Origin: Albifimbria verrucaria
Lineage: Eukaryota; Ascomycota; Sordariomycetes; Hypocreales; Stachybotryaceae
Assembly (NCBI GenBank): GCA_020081605.1
Contig: JAHREC010000011.1
Coordinates: forward strand, 3,596,001 to 3,660,000
DNA: 64,000 nucleotides
Direction: 5' to 3'
Part shown: in pieces, positions 23,100 to 34,362 of the stretch
How positions within the stretch are numbered: position 1 is the first letter of the stretch
How the letters are laid out: each line of letters starts with the position of its first letter
Notes under the pieces: generated by a model
Told to the model about the DNA's origin: nothing
Database searches by the model: none
Seen by the model: the letters and a program-made list of their open reading frames with translations, nothing else
Translations under genes and position numbers: made by a program

Positions 23100-24988
23100 C
23101 TAGAAGTCATTCTCATCAGCGCCCGACACAATTACATTGTTAACCTTCAAGACCATGCGACATAATTGCGTGGCCAGCTGCAGCTGCTGCTTCTTGCCAA
23201 TAAGAGGGTCAATGACAAAGGCCTCCTTCATGTTATTGCTTCCACGGCCCATGCAGTCAACGCCCAGCTTTCCTCGCTGCTCTGGTCCGCCCCGAACCTG
23301 CTGGCTCTTGACTTCAGCCAGCGTTGAGATGGGGTTAAGACCACTGTTCTCTGCCAGAGTCATCGGCACGGTGTCCAGTGCCTCTGAGAAAGCACGCATA
23401 GCGTACTGCTCAAGACCAGGGGTCTTGACGGCGGCATCTTCAACGGCCAAGGAGCAGGCAATCTCTGCCGCACCACCGCCGTAAACAACACGGTTATCTC
23501 TGACCAGGTTGCGCACAACACACAGAGCGTCATGCAGAGATCGCTTGGCCTCATCGATGATCTAGAGGAGAGTTAGAATGATTAGGGTAGGGAGTATGAG
23601 CCATGCTACTCACCATCTTGTTGCTTCCGCGGACGAAGACCGTCACAGCGCGCGTGTTGGCGCATTCCTCGATGACCAGCATCTTCTCCCTGGTGGTACC
23701 GAAAGTCATCTCTCGCACCAAGCCGGCGCTACCCAGCTTCTCCGGCTTCAGGTCTTCGAACCGAGGGACAATGCGTCCATTGGTAGCAATAGCGATCAGC
23801 TCAATCTCAGGACCTCCAACCCAGCGAACAGCTGGTAGCTGGTTCTGAAGCAAAAGGTGGTTCGCCTCGTCGTCGAAGCCCCACTGGCAGATGGCCAATG
23901 TGGCGCCCGCATCCTTGATCTGCTGGATCATCTCAATGAACTTCTCCCTCTCGTAATTCTGCAACTTCTTGAACTCCTCAACACTGGCAATGTCAAGCTT
24001 GTGCTTGGTCTTGGGCTTGGGAGGCTCGAAGGCACAGGTCAAGATGGCAATCTTGGCGTCTCGCACTTCTGAGGGCATCTGGGGATGAGAGAAGTCCTTG
24101 TCGATGATGACACCCTTGACAAGGAGTGTGTCCTCCAAGCTACCTCCGACCTTGCCGTCGACCTTGATCAGCTCGAAGTCGACATCCTTTCTCTCCAGGT
24201 CCGCAACAGAGAGAACCGCATCAACGGCAATGTTGGCGAACTGATCGTGGGCCTTGGAAACAATCTTGCTACCCAAGCTTGTACGTGCCACCTTGACCAG
24301 GTTGGCTGTCTCCTCCTTTGAGAACTCGATCGTGTCAGAGATCCTGTCTAGCTCAGCAACGGCAATATCGCAAGCTTGATCGTAACCGTCGGCGATACGG
24401 ATGGGGTGGATACCCTTGTCGATGAGGTCCGCAGCCTGCTCCAGAAGAGCACCAGCCAGGACAACAACGCCGGTAGTACCATCACCAATCTCGTCGTCTT
24501 GTGACTTGGAAAGCTCTACCAGCAACTTGGCGACGTGGTTGCTGATCTCCATTTGTTGCAGGATGGTGGCGCCGTCGTTGGTCACGGTGATGTCTCCATC
24601 GGGGAAATGAGGATCTTGTCGAGACCACGGGGTCCGAGAGAGGTTTTGATGATGTTGGCGACGGTGCGAGCGGCGAGGATGTGAGACTTGACGGCTTCGT
24701 TGCCAAACTGGCGCTTCTTCTTTCCTTGGCTTAGGGATGTTAGGCGTATGCTCGAGGGAAGGGGGTGGGATGTGCAACATACTCTCTAACGATGATGAAA
24801 GGACGACCCTGCTCATCCTTCATCACCTGAGCTACACATTGCGTTCAGTCAGTGGTGGTTTGTACCGGGGAGGCGAGCGTCTGTACCGTTGGAAACATCG
24901 AGGTCTGCGCGGCGGTCTGATTAGCTTCATTGTGTCTTGGAAATATGCCCCTCCTCCACAAGATTGTGCGGGACTCACTCATAGCCAT
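23100..24988 (-). CDS. cct5: T-complex chaperonin CCT, epsilon subunit
   Basis: This is one subunit of the eight-membered TRiC/CCT ring that folds actin, tubulin and other cytosolic proteins using ATP. Five exons are inferred: 24979-24988, 24887-24904, 24783-24831, 23614-24729 and 23100-23561. This gives about 551 residues beginning [18 protein letters not shown]. Group II chaperonin motifs are present: [24 protein letters not shown] and [13 protein letters not shown]. The apical segment [15 protein letters not shown] with [18 protein letters not shown] is typical of epsilon. The frame is broken at one place, the G run at 24601-24604 (plus strand), where one base must be restored to read DKILISPDGDITV. 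As CCT5 is indispensable in fungi, this break is best explained as a sequence error. It is divergent from HBS1, sharing a 700-bp promoter region. Confidence 0.95.
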
Positions 24989-25687
24989 CTTGTCTGAGGT
25001 CGGCACGGCGTGCAAGCTCAAGTGCGGGTCTCAGGTATAAAATAGTGACAGTAGCAATGACCACGAAGAGCACCTCTGAGATCCTCGTGGCAGATTAAAG
25101 CTTCCAAGCTACCCCTTCTGGTCGTGCCGGAATTTTTGGTAAGTTCTGGTGTTGCCTTTGGACCCCCAGTGTGCGGCACACGGAAAAAGAATAGGCCCGT
25201 TGATAAGGTAAGACAAGGCAAGGCAGAGGCACTTGAGGCAGCGAGTTACCACAGCGGGTTCCCTGAGCAGCCCGCCAGGCTTAGGGAGGTACCTCAGCCA
25301 GCAAGGTGGTCCCATGCAAGGCGAAGTACCCTCTATGACACACGCATCATTGAACCCCGCCATACCCACTCAGTTGCCCCTCCATCAGTGCCCGAGAAAT
25401 GTAGCTGCAGCTCAACCAGGGACTTTCTGCGTCACACTTCACTCATCCAAGCTACAAACCTCTTCGACCTCTCGGGAACTTTAAGTGTATTCCTCCCAGA
25501 CCATATAGACTTGGCCTGCAACCTTGTTGAACCTCTCACAGCTTGTGCTCTGTAGGACTTCAAGGTCGTAACTATCCCCCATATCTTTACTATCCGAGGG
25601 AGAGACAACTCTGCCAACACACCAAACCATTCTCACGACTCATTCTACGTCTTGCCCTCATTTGCCGCCAAACGCCTTTCAGACAAT
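24989..25687. promoter_or_regulatory. Divergent promoter region between CCT5 and HBS1
   Basis: These 699 bp separate the start codons of CCT5 (minus) and HBS1 (plus), two proteostasis/translation genes. A palindromic GAGGTACCTC lies at 25286-25295. A pyrimidine-rich leader precedes the HBS1 ATG. No other coding frame is supported. Confidence 0.45.
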
Positions 25688-28288
25688 ATGCCACCTCAAA
25701 ACTATGACTCTGATGATCTCGCCGACTATGATGGTGACGATTACGACAACGAGGAGGATGAGCTCAGCCCCGAGGACAAGGTTGCTATGAGCAATGGCGT
25801 GGCTGAAGTGCGCAAAGTCCTTGGAAGCGATGCAAACAAGTTGACGGCAACACAAATCCAAGACGCCCTATGGCACTACTACTACGATGTTGATAAGTCT
25901 GTCGCTTATCTCAGAAAGACATACATCCCTGCGCAACCCAAGCCAGCACCCAAAAAAGCTCCAGAAGGTGAGTTTGGCAATGTCTTTTTATCTGCAACCC
26001 ATGAGTTGTGTACGAGCAACGCCGGAGCAGGCCATGAGCATTCAACATACCACACAACTCAGTCTCTTATATCAAACACCCCTTCTCTTACACCAACATA
26101 CCTGCCCGCGTATCCCGTCGTCAACAAACCTTGCCTGCCTACTGCTCTGGACTTCAGCGACATGCCGTGGCTAAACGTGCCTCGCCACCGGTTAACAACT
26201 TTTATTGAGCCTCCCCGGCCTCGGGGCGGCCTCTTAGGCGGTGGTGAAGGGCCACCCAAGATGTCAAAGCTCCAAGCCTTAGCAGCAGAGAGGAAGAAAA
26301 AGAACGAGTTGAAGAAAGAGCAAGACAAGGCGGCACAGGCAGAAGCTGGCATCCAAAAACTCTCCATATCAGAGCAGACACTCAAGGAAAACTGACCACC
26401 AACTTTTTCAGCCAAGCGCCAAAAGCTCTCAGATCAGTCTACAGTGTCACCGGAAAGCTCTGTGCAAGATCCCCACGCTCTGACTCAAAGTTCAAATTTG
26501 CCCCCTTCTGGGCAACAGGCGGCTCAGGAGTCCTTGCCAGAAGCACCTGCTGTCACATCAGAGACTCAGGATGATTCTGGCTCAAGAGTCATCCTGGAAA
26601 AGGCCAACCCGTCGGCGTTTGCTCGGACACTCTTTGGCCCTGCTCCTGGCCAGGCCAGCTCCCACAAGAAGGATGTTTTTTCCATGCCATACACATCATC
26701 CTCTGCCTTCCTCGCCACTGCTTTTACAGAGCCCAGTCCAGATGATGTCGTGCTCGCAGCTCAGGCGAAAGGTTCGAACTTTACTAGGACGAAATGATGG
26801 GCTAATCTAATGTCATAACCAGCCGGAAAGAAGACCCCCACCGCCAGCAAAACCGCCACCAAAGGTTCACAGAAAGACTCCGGCGTATCCAAAGGGGTGA
26901 TGCAACACAAGGTGTAGCGAACTTGAAGATTAGCGATGCCCCTCCACCGAAAAGCAAAGGTCTTGATGTCATCAAGGAATTTGAGAAGAGCCAAAGCAAG
27001 CGAAGTGCCAGCTTCGTTGTGGTTGGTAAGTGCAGAATTCTACAATATCCACCACGACTTTCATGTTCTAAATTGCCTAGGCCATGTCGACGCTGGTAAA
27101 AGTACATTGATGGGCCGACTTCTGGTGGAGCTCAAGTTTGTCGAGGAACGTACCGTTGAGAAATATCGACGGTTGGCAGAAAAATCAGGAAAGCAGTCAT
27201 TTGCATTGGCTTGGGTTATGGATCAAAGGAGCGAAGAAAGAGATCGCGGAGTGACCATCGACATTGCCACCAACCATTTCGAGACAGACACGACCAAATT
27301 TACCATTTTGGATGCTCCAGGCCACAAAGACTTTGTCCCAAATATGATTGCGGGTGCAAGTCAGGCTGACTTTGCGATTCTGGTCATTGACGCTAACACC
27401 GGTGCTTACGAGAAGGGTCTCAAAGGACAGACCCGCGAGCACGTCCTGCTTCTGCGGAGCTTGGGCGTACAACGACTCATAGTGGCAGTCAACAAGTTGG
27501 ACATGGTTGGCTGGTCTAAGGAGCGATTCGAAGAGATCTCACAGCAGGTGTCAGGGTTCCTGACTGGCCTTGGTTTTCAGAGCAAGCACGTCACATTCGT
27601 CCCCATTTCTGGCCTCAACGGACATAATATTACAAAGAAGATTCAAGATCCAGCGGCATCTTGGTACACAGGAGCTACGTTGGTGGATGCGTTGGAAGAT
27701 TCGGGGCCTTCGGTAAAGAGAGCGTTGGAGAAGCCTCTCCGAATGGCCATCTCTGAAGTTTTCCGGTCGCAACAAGGTACGACAACGCTGGCCGGCCGTG
27801 TTGACGCAGGCACGATGCAAGTTGGTGACGTGTTGGTTGTCCAACCAAGTGGCGAGACGGCATACATCAAGTCAATCATGGTTGACACGGAGGCGCAAGA
27901 GTGGGCAGTTGCTGGGCAGAGCGTCAGCATCGCCCTGACAAACATCGACCCTATCCATCTTCGAGTCGGCGACATTCTTTGCCACACCGCGGACGCTATC
28001 CGGTGTGGGGACACGTTTACCATGAAGGCCATGGCATTCGAACACCTGATGCCAATGCCAGTAGACCTTCACCGTGGCAGGCTCCACGCGCCGGGCCAGA
28101 TACAGTCCATCACGGCGACGCTGGACAAGGCAACGGGCGAGGTCATCAAGAAGAAGCCACGGGTTGTCCAGCCGGGTGGAGTGGCGCGAGTGGTAATAAA
28201 ATTAGGTTCCAAGGTACCGCTGGAGGCTGGCCAGAGGGTGGTGATCAGGAGTGGTGGAGAAACGATTGCAGCAGGGTTATTGGAGTAG
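25688..28288 (+). CDS. hbs1: HBS1-like translational GTPase (ribosome rescue)
   Basis: Hbs1 partners with Dom34/Pelota to split stalled ribosomes in no-go and non-stop decay; it is an eRF3/EF-1alpha relative. The N-terminus MPPQNYDSDDLADYDG and the helical segment ATQIQDALWHYYYDVDKSVAYL match the Hbs1 N-terminal domain, followed by MPWLNVPRHRLTTFIEPP and a basic linker. The GTPase domain starts at 27081 with GHVDAGKST (G1), then DRGVTID (G2), DAPGHKDF (G3) and NKLDMVGW (G4), with the two beta barrels to 28288. Introns at 26772-26822 and 27026-27080 are clear, and a GTGAGT donor is at 25970 with an unresolved acceptor. One G is missing from the run at 26894-26897. An in-frame TGA at 26393-26395 lies between LKEN and PPTFSAKRQ, both sides being in the same frame; this is unexplained. 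Confidence 0.92.
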
Positions 28289-29291
28289 CGTCCGAAAAGA
28301 GAAGATGGTAGAGATGAATAGGAATGAACAAAGACTAGTGTTGGAGTAAAATTACCTGATTGGGCTACACGGAACGTCCACAATGGTCCCTCGGAGATCG
28401 GGCCAGTGAGGACATGCTGGCGCTTACCAGTCAACAGTAGTTGTTGTAGCAGTAGTTCGTCCCTTGACTAATACAGAAAAGGATGTTGCAGAAGAAACCA
28501 GAATAGATGAGGACAGCAAGACAATTGCGAATAGCTTCTCCCAAGTGCCACCATTGACGGGTGGCAAGGGCAGCAATGACTGTTTTTAGATCAGAGTCAG
28601 AGTCAGAGTCATAGCCGTATTGGGTTGAGGACACGTTATTCGGCGAGGCCTTGTTTGTTGCGACTTGTAGACCGCCAAAGAAGCCTCGACAGGATTCTAT
28701 CAAGAGCTACACCGGCACATGGACAGGCGCCGCCCCACACAGCTAAGGCGCCATATATAGTAGAAAACGCAAGGTCACCGAGGCCAGCATTGCCGCCGCC
28801 AGGCACAGGAGGGGCAGCTCGCACTGTACACGTTGCAGTAGGGCAGGTACTGGAGGGGATGGATGGCCCGCAGACGTGGGCGGCGCTCGGACGCAAGGGT
28901 GACCTTGATGGCCTCCTCGTCACAGTGACAACGCATCAGCCGCCTGAGGTGAAGAACCCCTGTCACGTGCGGGGCACCGGGCCAGGGGCCAGGGGCTTGT
29001 GGTGGCGGTTGGAGTACGTGAAATCTGGCCTTTTGTGCATTTGGACACCTCAACTTTTTGGAGAGCACCTTCATAAGCTCTACCGCAGGGCTGTTTTCTT
29101 GCTCAACCCACTTCTTCCATCATCACCAACCTTGATACCCTTCCCTATCCCTCCAGGTGATTCGCGCTAGCTAGAGGACTTTAAGTAGCCTCGCTGCGTT
29201 CTTGACTTTACTCTACCTTTTTCTTTTTTCTCTGTTCATTCATCTTTCGGCGCATTTACACAGCGAAGCATCTCCCACCCGCAGTTTCGCC
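28289..29291. promoter_or_regulatory. Intergenic region with the BiP promoter
   Basis: About 1 kb between the HBS1 stop and the BiP start. It has a TCAGAG repeat near 28590-28610 and a long pyrimidine-rich leader from 29190 to the ATG. A CACGTG core at 28964-28969 and a TACGTG core at 29015-29020 lie 270-330 bp upstream of the BiP ATG. TACGTG resembles the yeast Hac1 UPRE-2 core, so ER-stress control is plausible but inferred. No coding frame is convincing. Confidence 0.4.
29015..29020 (+). promoter_or_regulatory. UPRE-2-like TACGTG upstream of BiP
   Basis: TACGTG matches the core of the yeast UPRE-2 element bound by Hac1 in KAR2-type promoters. It is six bases long, so a chance occurrence is quite possible; only its position 270 bp before the BiP start gives it weight. 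Confidence 0.3.
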
Positions 29292-29935
29292 ATGGCTCGT
29301 TCAAGGAGCTCGCTGGCCCTCGGCCTCGGACTCCTCTGTTGGATTGGCCTCCTCTTCTCCCCGCCTTCGTTCAGTCCGTCAACGCCAATGAGTCGGACGC
29401 TGACAACTATGGCAGCGTTATCGGTATTGTAAGTGCAGTCACGCACATCCGTCTTCCCCTCCAATTGCTAACCCTCTGCCCATAGGATCTGGGTACTACC
29501 TACTCCTGCGTCGGTGTGATGCAGAAGGGCAAGGTCGAGATTCTCGTCAACGATCAGGGTCACCGTATCACTCCTTCCTACGTCGCCTTTACCGATGAGG
29601 AGCGTCTCGTTGGTGACTCCGCCAAGAACCAGGCCGCCGCGAACCCCACCAACACCATCTTCGACATCAAGTAAGAACAGCCCCAAATACAGCTTTCTCT
29701 GCTTCATTCAGGCTAACATTTCACCAGGCGTCTCATTGGCCGCAAGATGTCCGAGAAGGAGATCCAGGCCGACATCAAGCACTTCCCTTCAAGGTCGTCT
29801 CCAAGGATGACAAGCCCAACGTCCAGGTTGAGGTTCGTGGCGAGAAGAAGGTCTTCTCTCCCGAGGAGATCTCCGCCATGATTCTCGGAAAGATGAAGGA
29901 GGTTGCCGAGTCTTACCTTGGCAAGAAGGTCACCC

Positions 29936-29968
<33 letters not shown>

Positions 29969-31506
29969 TACGTTATCGCAACTCGATTCTACCGATGATT
30001 TCACATCTTGCTAACTTTTACAACAGGACAACCAGCGTCAGGCTACAAAGGATGCCGGTATCATTGCTGGCCTTAACGTCCTCCGTATCGTCAACGAGCC
30101 CACCGCCGCCGCTATCGCCTACGGTCTTGACAAGACCGACGGTGAGCGCCAGATCATTGTCTACGATCTCGGTGGTGGTACCTTCGATGTCTCTCTGCTC
30201 TCCATTGAGGGCGGTATCTTCGAGGTCCTGGCTACCGCCGGTGACACCCACCTTGGTGGTGAGGATTTCGATCAGCGTGTCATCAACTACCTGGCCAAGG
30301 CCTACAACAAGAAGAACAACGTCGATGTCACCAAGGACCTCAAGGCTATGGGCAAGCTCAAGCGTGAAGCTGAGAAGGCCAAGCGTACCCTCTCTTCTCA
30401 GAAGACCACTCGCATTGAGATTGAGGCTTTCTTCGAGGGCAACGACTTCTCCGAGACCCTGACTCGCGCCAAGTTCGAGGAGCTCAACATTGATCTCTTC
30501 AAGAAGACCATCAAGCCTGTCGAGCAGGTTCTCAAGGACGCCAAGGTCAAGAAGGACGAGATTGACGACATCGTTCTCGTCGGTGGCTCCACCCGTATCC
30601 CCAAGGTTCAGGAGTTGATCAAGGAGTACTTCAACAAGGAGCCTTCCAAGGGTATCAACCCTGATGAGGCCGTTGCCTTCGGTGCCGCCGTCCAGGCTGG
30701 TGTCCTTTCCGGTGAGGAAGGTACCGGTGATGTCGTCCTCATGGATGTCAACCCCTGACCCTCGGTATTGAGACCACTGGTGGTGTCGTGACCAAGCTCA
30801 TTCCCCGTAACACCGCTATCCCCACTCGCAAGAGCCAGATCTTCTCCACCGCCGCCGACAACCAGCCCGTCGTCCTGATCCAGGTCTTCGAGGGTGAGCG
30901 TTCCATGACCAAGGATAACAACATCCTGGGCAAGTTCGAGCTCACTGGTATCCCCCGCTCCCCGTGGTGTTCCCCAGATCGAGGTCTCCTTCGAGCTCGA
31001 TGCCAACGGTATCCTCAAGGTCTCTGCCCACGACAAGGGCACTGGCAAGTCTGAGTCCGTCACCATCAAGAACGATAAGGGCCGTCTTACCCAGGAGGAG
31101 ATTGAGCGCATGGTTGCCGAGGCTGAGAAGTACGCCGAGGAGGACAAGGCCACCCGTGAGCGCATTGAGGCCCGTAACGGTCTTGAGAACTACGCTTTCA
31201 GCCTGAAGAACCAGGTCAACGACGAGGAGGGTCTTGGTGGCAAGATCGACGAGGAAGAGAAGGAGACTGTAAGTTGACACCGAATTCCTGTTTCTGACCA
31301 TCATTTACTAACATGTTTACCAGATCCTCGACGCTGTCAAGGAGGCTACCGAGTGGCTTGAGGAGAACGGCGCCGACGCTTCCGCTGAGGACTTCGAGGA
31401 GCAGAAGGAGAAGCTGTCCAACGTCGCTTACCCCATCACCTCCAAGATGTACCAGGGAGCTGGTGGTGACGCCGAGGACGCTGGTGACTTCCACGACGAG
31501 CTGTAA
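29292..31506 (+). CDS. kar2: ER Hsp70 chaperone BiP/Kar2
   Basis: This is the ATP-dependent chaperone of the ER lumen, needed for translocation, folding and sensing of unfolded proteins. Exons are 29292-29428, 29486-29670, 29728-29967, 30027-31268 and 31324-31506; introns are 55-59 nt with CTAAC branch sites. An N-terminal hydrophobic signal peptide ([17 protein letters not shown]) is followed by the ATPase domain with [25 protein letters not shown] and [10 protein letters not shown], then the substrate-binding domain and a C-terminal lid. It ends in HDEL, the ER retention signal. The frame is broken at the C run 29359-29362, the TT at 29788-29789, the C run 30752-30755 and the C run 30952-30956 (two bases short). 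Restoring these yields 663 residues. A dead BiP would be lethal, so the breaks are almost certainly sequence errors. Confidence 0.96.
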
Positions 31507-32193
31507 AAGTGTAGAAGTTATTGTTGAAATGGTTCATACGGGAGCATGATTTGTCAAATCTCTGGTGTTTTGGTCGCCCTTGTGTTACAAAATTTTACAC
31601 TTGTGAGCTGATGGATGGCACGATAGATTAAATGCATACATTGACTTGACCAAATGTTGTTTTGGGAGACTGTGATTGTTGCCCACCAGGAGAAAGCTTG
31701 CCGTGATAGGATGAGTGCTGTTGTTACCCGCCGTTCATCTGATGTGTAGAACTACGTGCGGCTAGGGCGAGCCGTCCGCGCTTACACTCTCTTCTGTAGC
31801 ATGTTCTCAGCATTAGTACGATATACAAGGCTCTGTATAAAACTCCAAGATCAGACAAATATTTCGACTTATACCCCAGCATGTTGTACCTATAGCAGGT
31901 CCATTTTACAACATCATAGTATCAACAGCCCTCTCATCTTCTGAATACCATTAGATGAGGTAGATGATATGAACATGAATCCGTTCGAAAGCTGCCAGCT
32001 GTAGAGCATGAGGCCCTCTACCTCTGCCACCTGCCAAAGCATCAGTGTGACCCCTACACTTCTTGCTGTGTCCTCTCCTTTTTCATCATCACCACCTGAC
32101 TTCTACACTGCAATGTTCGAGGAGCAGAGTAGCAACACTCTGAAGCTCTTCTCACAACATTCCATCGTGGTTGCTGTCAATCGCCGCTGACTA
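31507..32193. other. Intergenic region downstream of BiP
   Basis: This holds the BiP 3' untranslated region and the promoter of the next gene. TTAAAT and similar AT-rich tracts near 31585-31660 may serve polyadenylation. Otherwise nothing recognisable is present. Confidence 0.45.
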
Positions 32194-33931
32194 TGGGCTC
32201 TTCTGCGTCGGGTGCAGATGCAGATGTAGAGGCTCAGGCAGCCGCCTTTTTAAAGCCTTCGACTCTTTGGCTGCGACAGCCAAAGCGAAAGGCTTTCACC
32301 GCGGAGCTAAATTCGTTGTGTTCAGGCACGGCGTTGTGAAATCGATCAACAACGCCGCGCGCAAGTTCCCACGGCGCAAAGAAACGATTTCCGTCTACTT
32401 CGACCACAGCTCATGGACAAGTGGAACATTACCATACCTTCGGTGGTTGAGCTTTGACGAGGAACAAGAGGACGAATTGCTGGCAACTCGGACACTCCCA
32501 AAATTCTCAAGTGCTTTGAGAAGTGTCATCAACGAGCAGCTGGAAAAGGCCCATGCGGAGGGGAACACATCGGAAGGGGAAGAGCAGATAGTAGAGAGCG
32601 AACCGACTCTTTCCTCTTCGAAGCGCTGCTCAGATGATGATTCACTGCCACAGCAGGACACCAAACAGTGCAAAATAGAAGTACCGGTATAGTAAATATC
32701 TTATCCGTCATGACTTTGAACTAACACCATGCCTTTCTCCAGTCACCAGACTCCAACGGGGCTCTTACCAACACTCATCAGTCTACCGAACCGCACGACG
32801 ATGCCCTGAACATGGAAACAAAGGAAGCCAACCTGGGGAGCATAGACACATGCACCGATAATTTACAGGGAGTGAACGAGCCAGTGGCTGGTTGCACACT
32901 TCTTTGCGGCGCGCTCTTCGAAACAGAGGAAACGCTTTGTCTTACAACTGGAGGAGGCGATACAATGGATGCTCAGACTGCTGCATACGTAACTGAGGAA
33001 CAGAGCCATGCTCCAACGAAGGATGATGCCCAGGCCATGACTGATGAAAACCTTACTATAGAAATGGCTGTCGGAGGAGTCCAGGAAACCGAAAAACATC
33101 GGGACAGTATCGACGCTGTCACCAGAGATGAAGGCATTACTACGTCAAATGCTGACCAAGTCCAGGTTGTCCCTGGAGCTTTTGCTAAAGGGCCGGAAAA
33201 CCAAACATGTCACAGCAGTACTGAGTACGCCACCGAGACGGAAAGTGTTGTTGAAACAAACAGCCCTACACAAGTCGCTCTCAGAGGAAAAGTATTGGTG
33301 AAACTGAGACGACCCGGGGTCGCAGCCACTCCGCCACCAGGTGTGTCTCCAAAGTTATCCATCGAGTTTCTTCAACGACACCAAGTTCAGGTCCGGAACT
33401 TTGGAAAAAGCTCCAGCATGTCTCACCGGGCATGTGGAACTTGCACAAGGGCCAACTCGTCAAAGAATTCCTGGCTCTAGACCCTAACTGTGCGATCTCA
33501 CCGGCACCTACCGATACAGATACTGCGGAACACATGGCTAGTCGTCTCAAAGTGGCATTAGAGGCTTTGACAAATCACACCACCAGAATACCAGCGTCAA
33601 AGTTGAGCATCTACAAGGAAAAGCTGCGACGCTCCTGTACTTCAGGAGTCTACTTGGACAGAACTTCCACCAACGTCTGAACCACATCACAGACCTCATC
33701 TACCTTCCAGAGGAGCTGGAGGTCACTGCCACACTGGACTGGGAGCGACTTGAGCAGGCTGCCACAATGTGTGCATTTGTCAGCGAGATGATCGGCCCAG
33801 TCGAGGAGAATGCAGAGAAATGGATGGATGTGTGGCTGAAGGGGAGGATGCGCAACATTGCGTGGCTCAGAAAGTTCTTTGCTGCGCGGGGAAGATATTT
33901 GGACCAAGGACCCGATAACACGGAGACATGA
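32194..33931 (+). CDS. Protein of unknown function, four or so exons, start uncertain
   Basis: I do not recognise the family. The reading frame from about 32240 to the GTATAG donor near 32690 contains KFPRRKETISVYFDHSSW and LPYLRWLSFDEEQEDELL. It continues after a CCAG acceptor near 32743 into an acidic, threonine-rich middle. A GTGTGT...TTCAG intron at about 33342-33391 then joins to PELWKKLQHVSPGMWNLHKG. The last part needs one extra base near 33630-33633 to continue as LLYFRSLLGQNFHQRLNHI and ends with a helical region around WMDVWLKGRMRNIAWLRKFF. The ATG at 32194 is in a different frame (MGSSASGADADVEAQ) from the main first exon, so another lost base or another start is needed. The body is low complexity between two ordered ends. 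Coding status is supported by frame length and joinable exons; no function is offered. Confidence 0.6.
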
Positions 33932-34362
33932 CGGTGTGTTTACGGGACGTGGGAATATGCATGGCAAGTTAGGGTATAGCTATTGCTGGGTCAAGTCCAC
34001 TCTTGGGATCTCAAAGGAACAGCAACAATGGTGGAAAGGGCGTTTTGGTTTGATTTGACTTGGTTCCCTTATATCCATAAGAGAATATATAGGCATATGA
34101 TACCACGGACGTACGGAGTTCGATTTCAGTAATATATTCATAAACATACCGAGGACGAAAGTATTGAATTGAATATCAACGATGGACATATCGGAGGATA
34201 TTAATGGAGGGCACGTGACAGCGCGTGTGGACGCGGTTTGTCGCGATAAGCCCATAAGCCGAATGACGACATGGTCAACACTCCCACTCTGCTATTACCG
34301 TGATGTTGGCTGCTCACAAGCTCAATTGAAATATCCTCCTATAAATTGGAAATTTCGTCGCC
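33932..34362. other. Intergenic region
   Basis: About 430 bp between two plus-strand genes, AT-rich around 34060-34170. It presumably carries the promoter of the DUF2461 gene. No other feature is visible. Confidence 0.45.

Noticed and set aside
28431..28703. 90-codon minus-strand frame with an SDSDSD run
   Set aside because: The run comes from a TCAGAG repeat; start and end have no support.
29292..31506. BiP read as a pseudogene because of several frameshifts
   Set aside because: All breaks are lost bases in homopolymers, the rest is perfectly conserved to the HDEL end, and the gene is essential.
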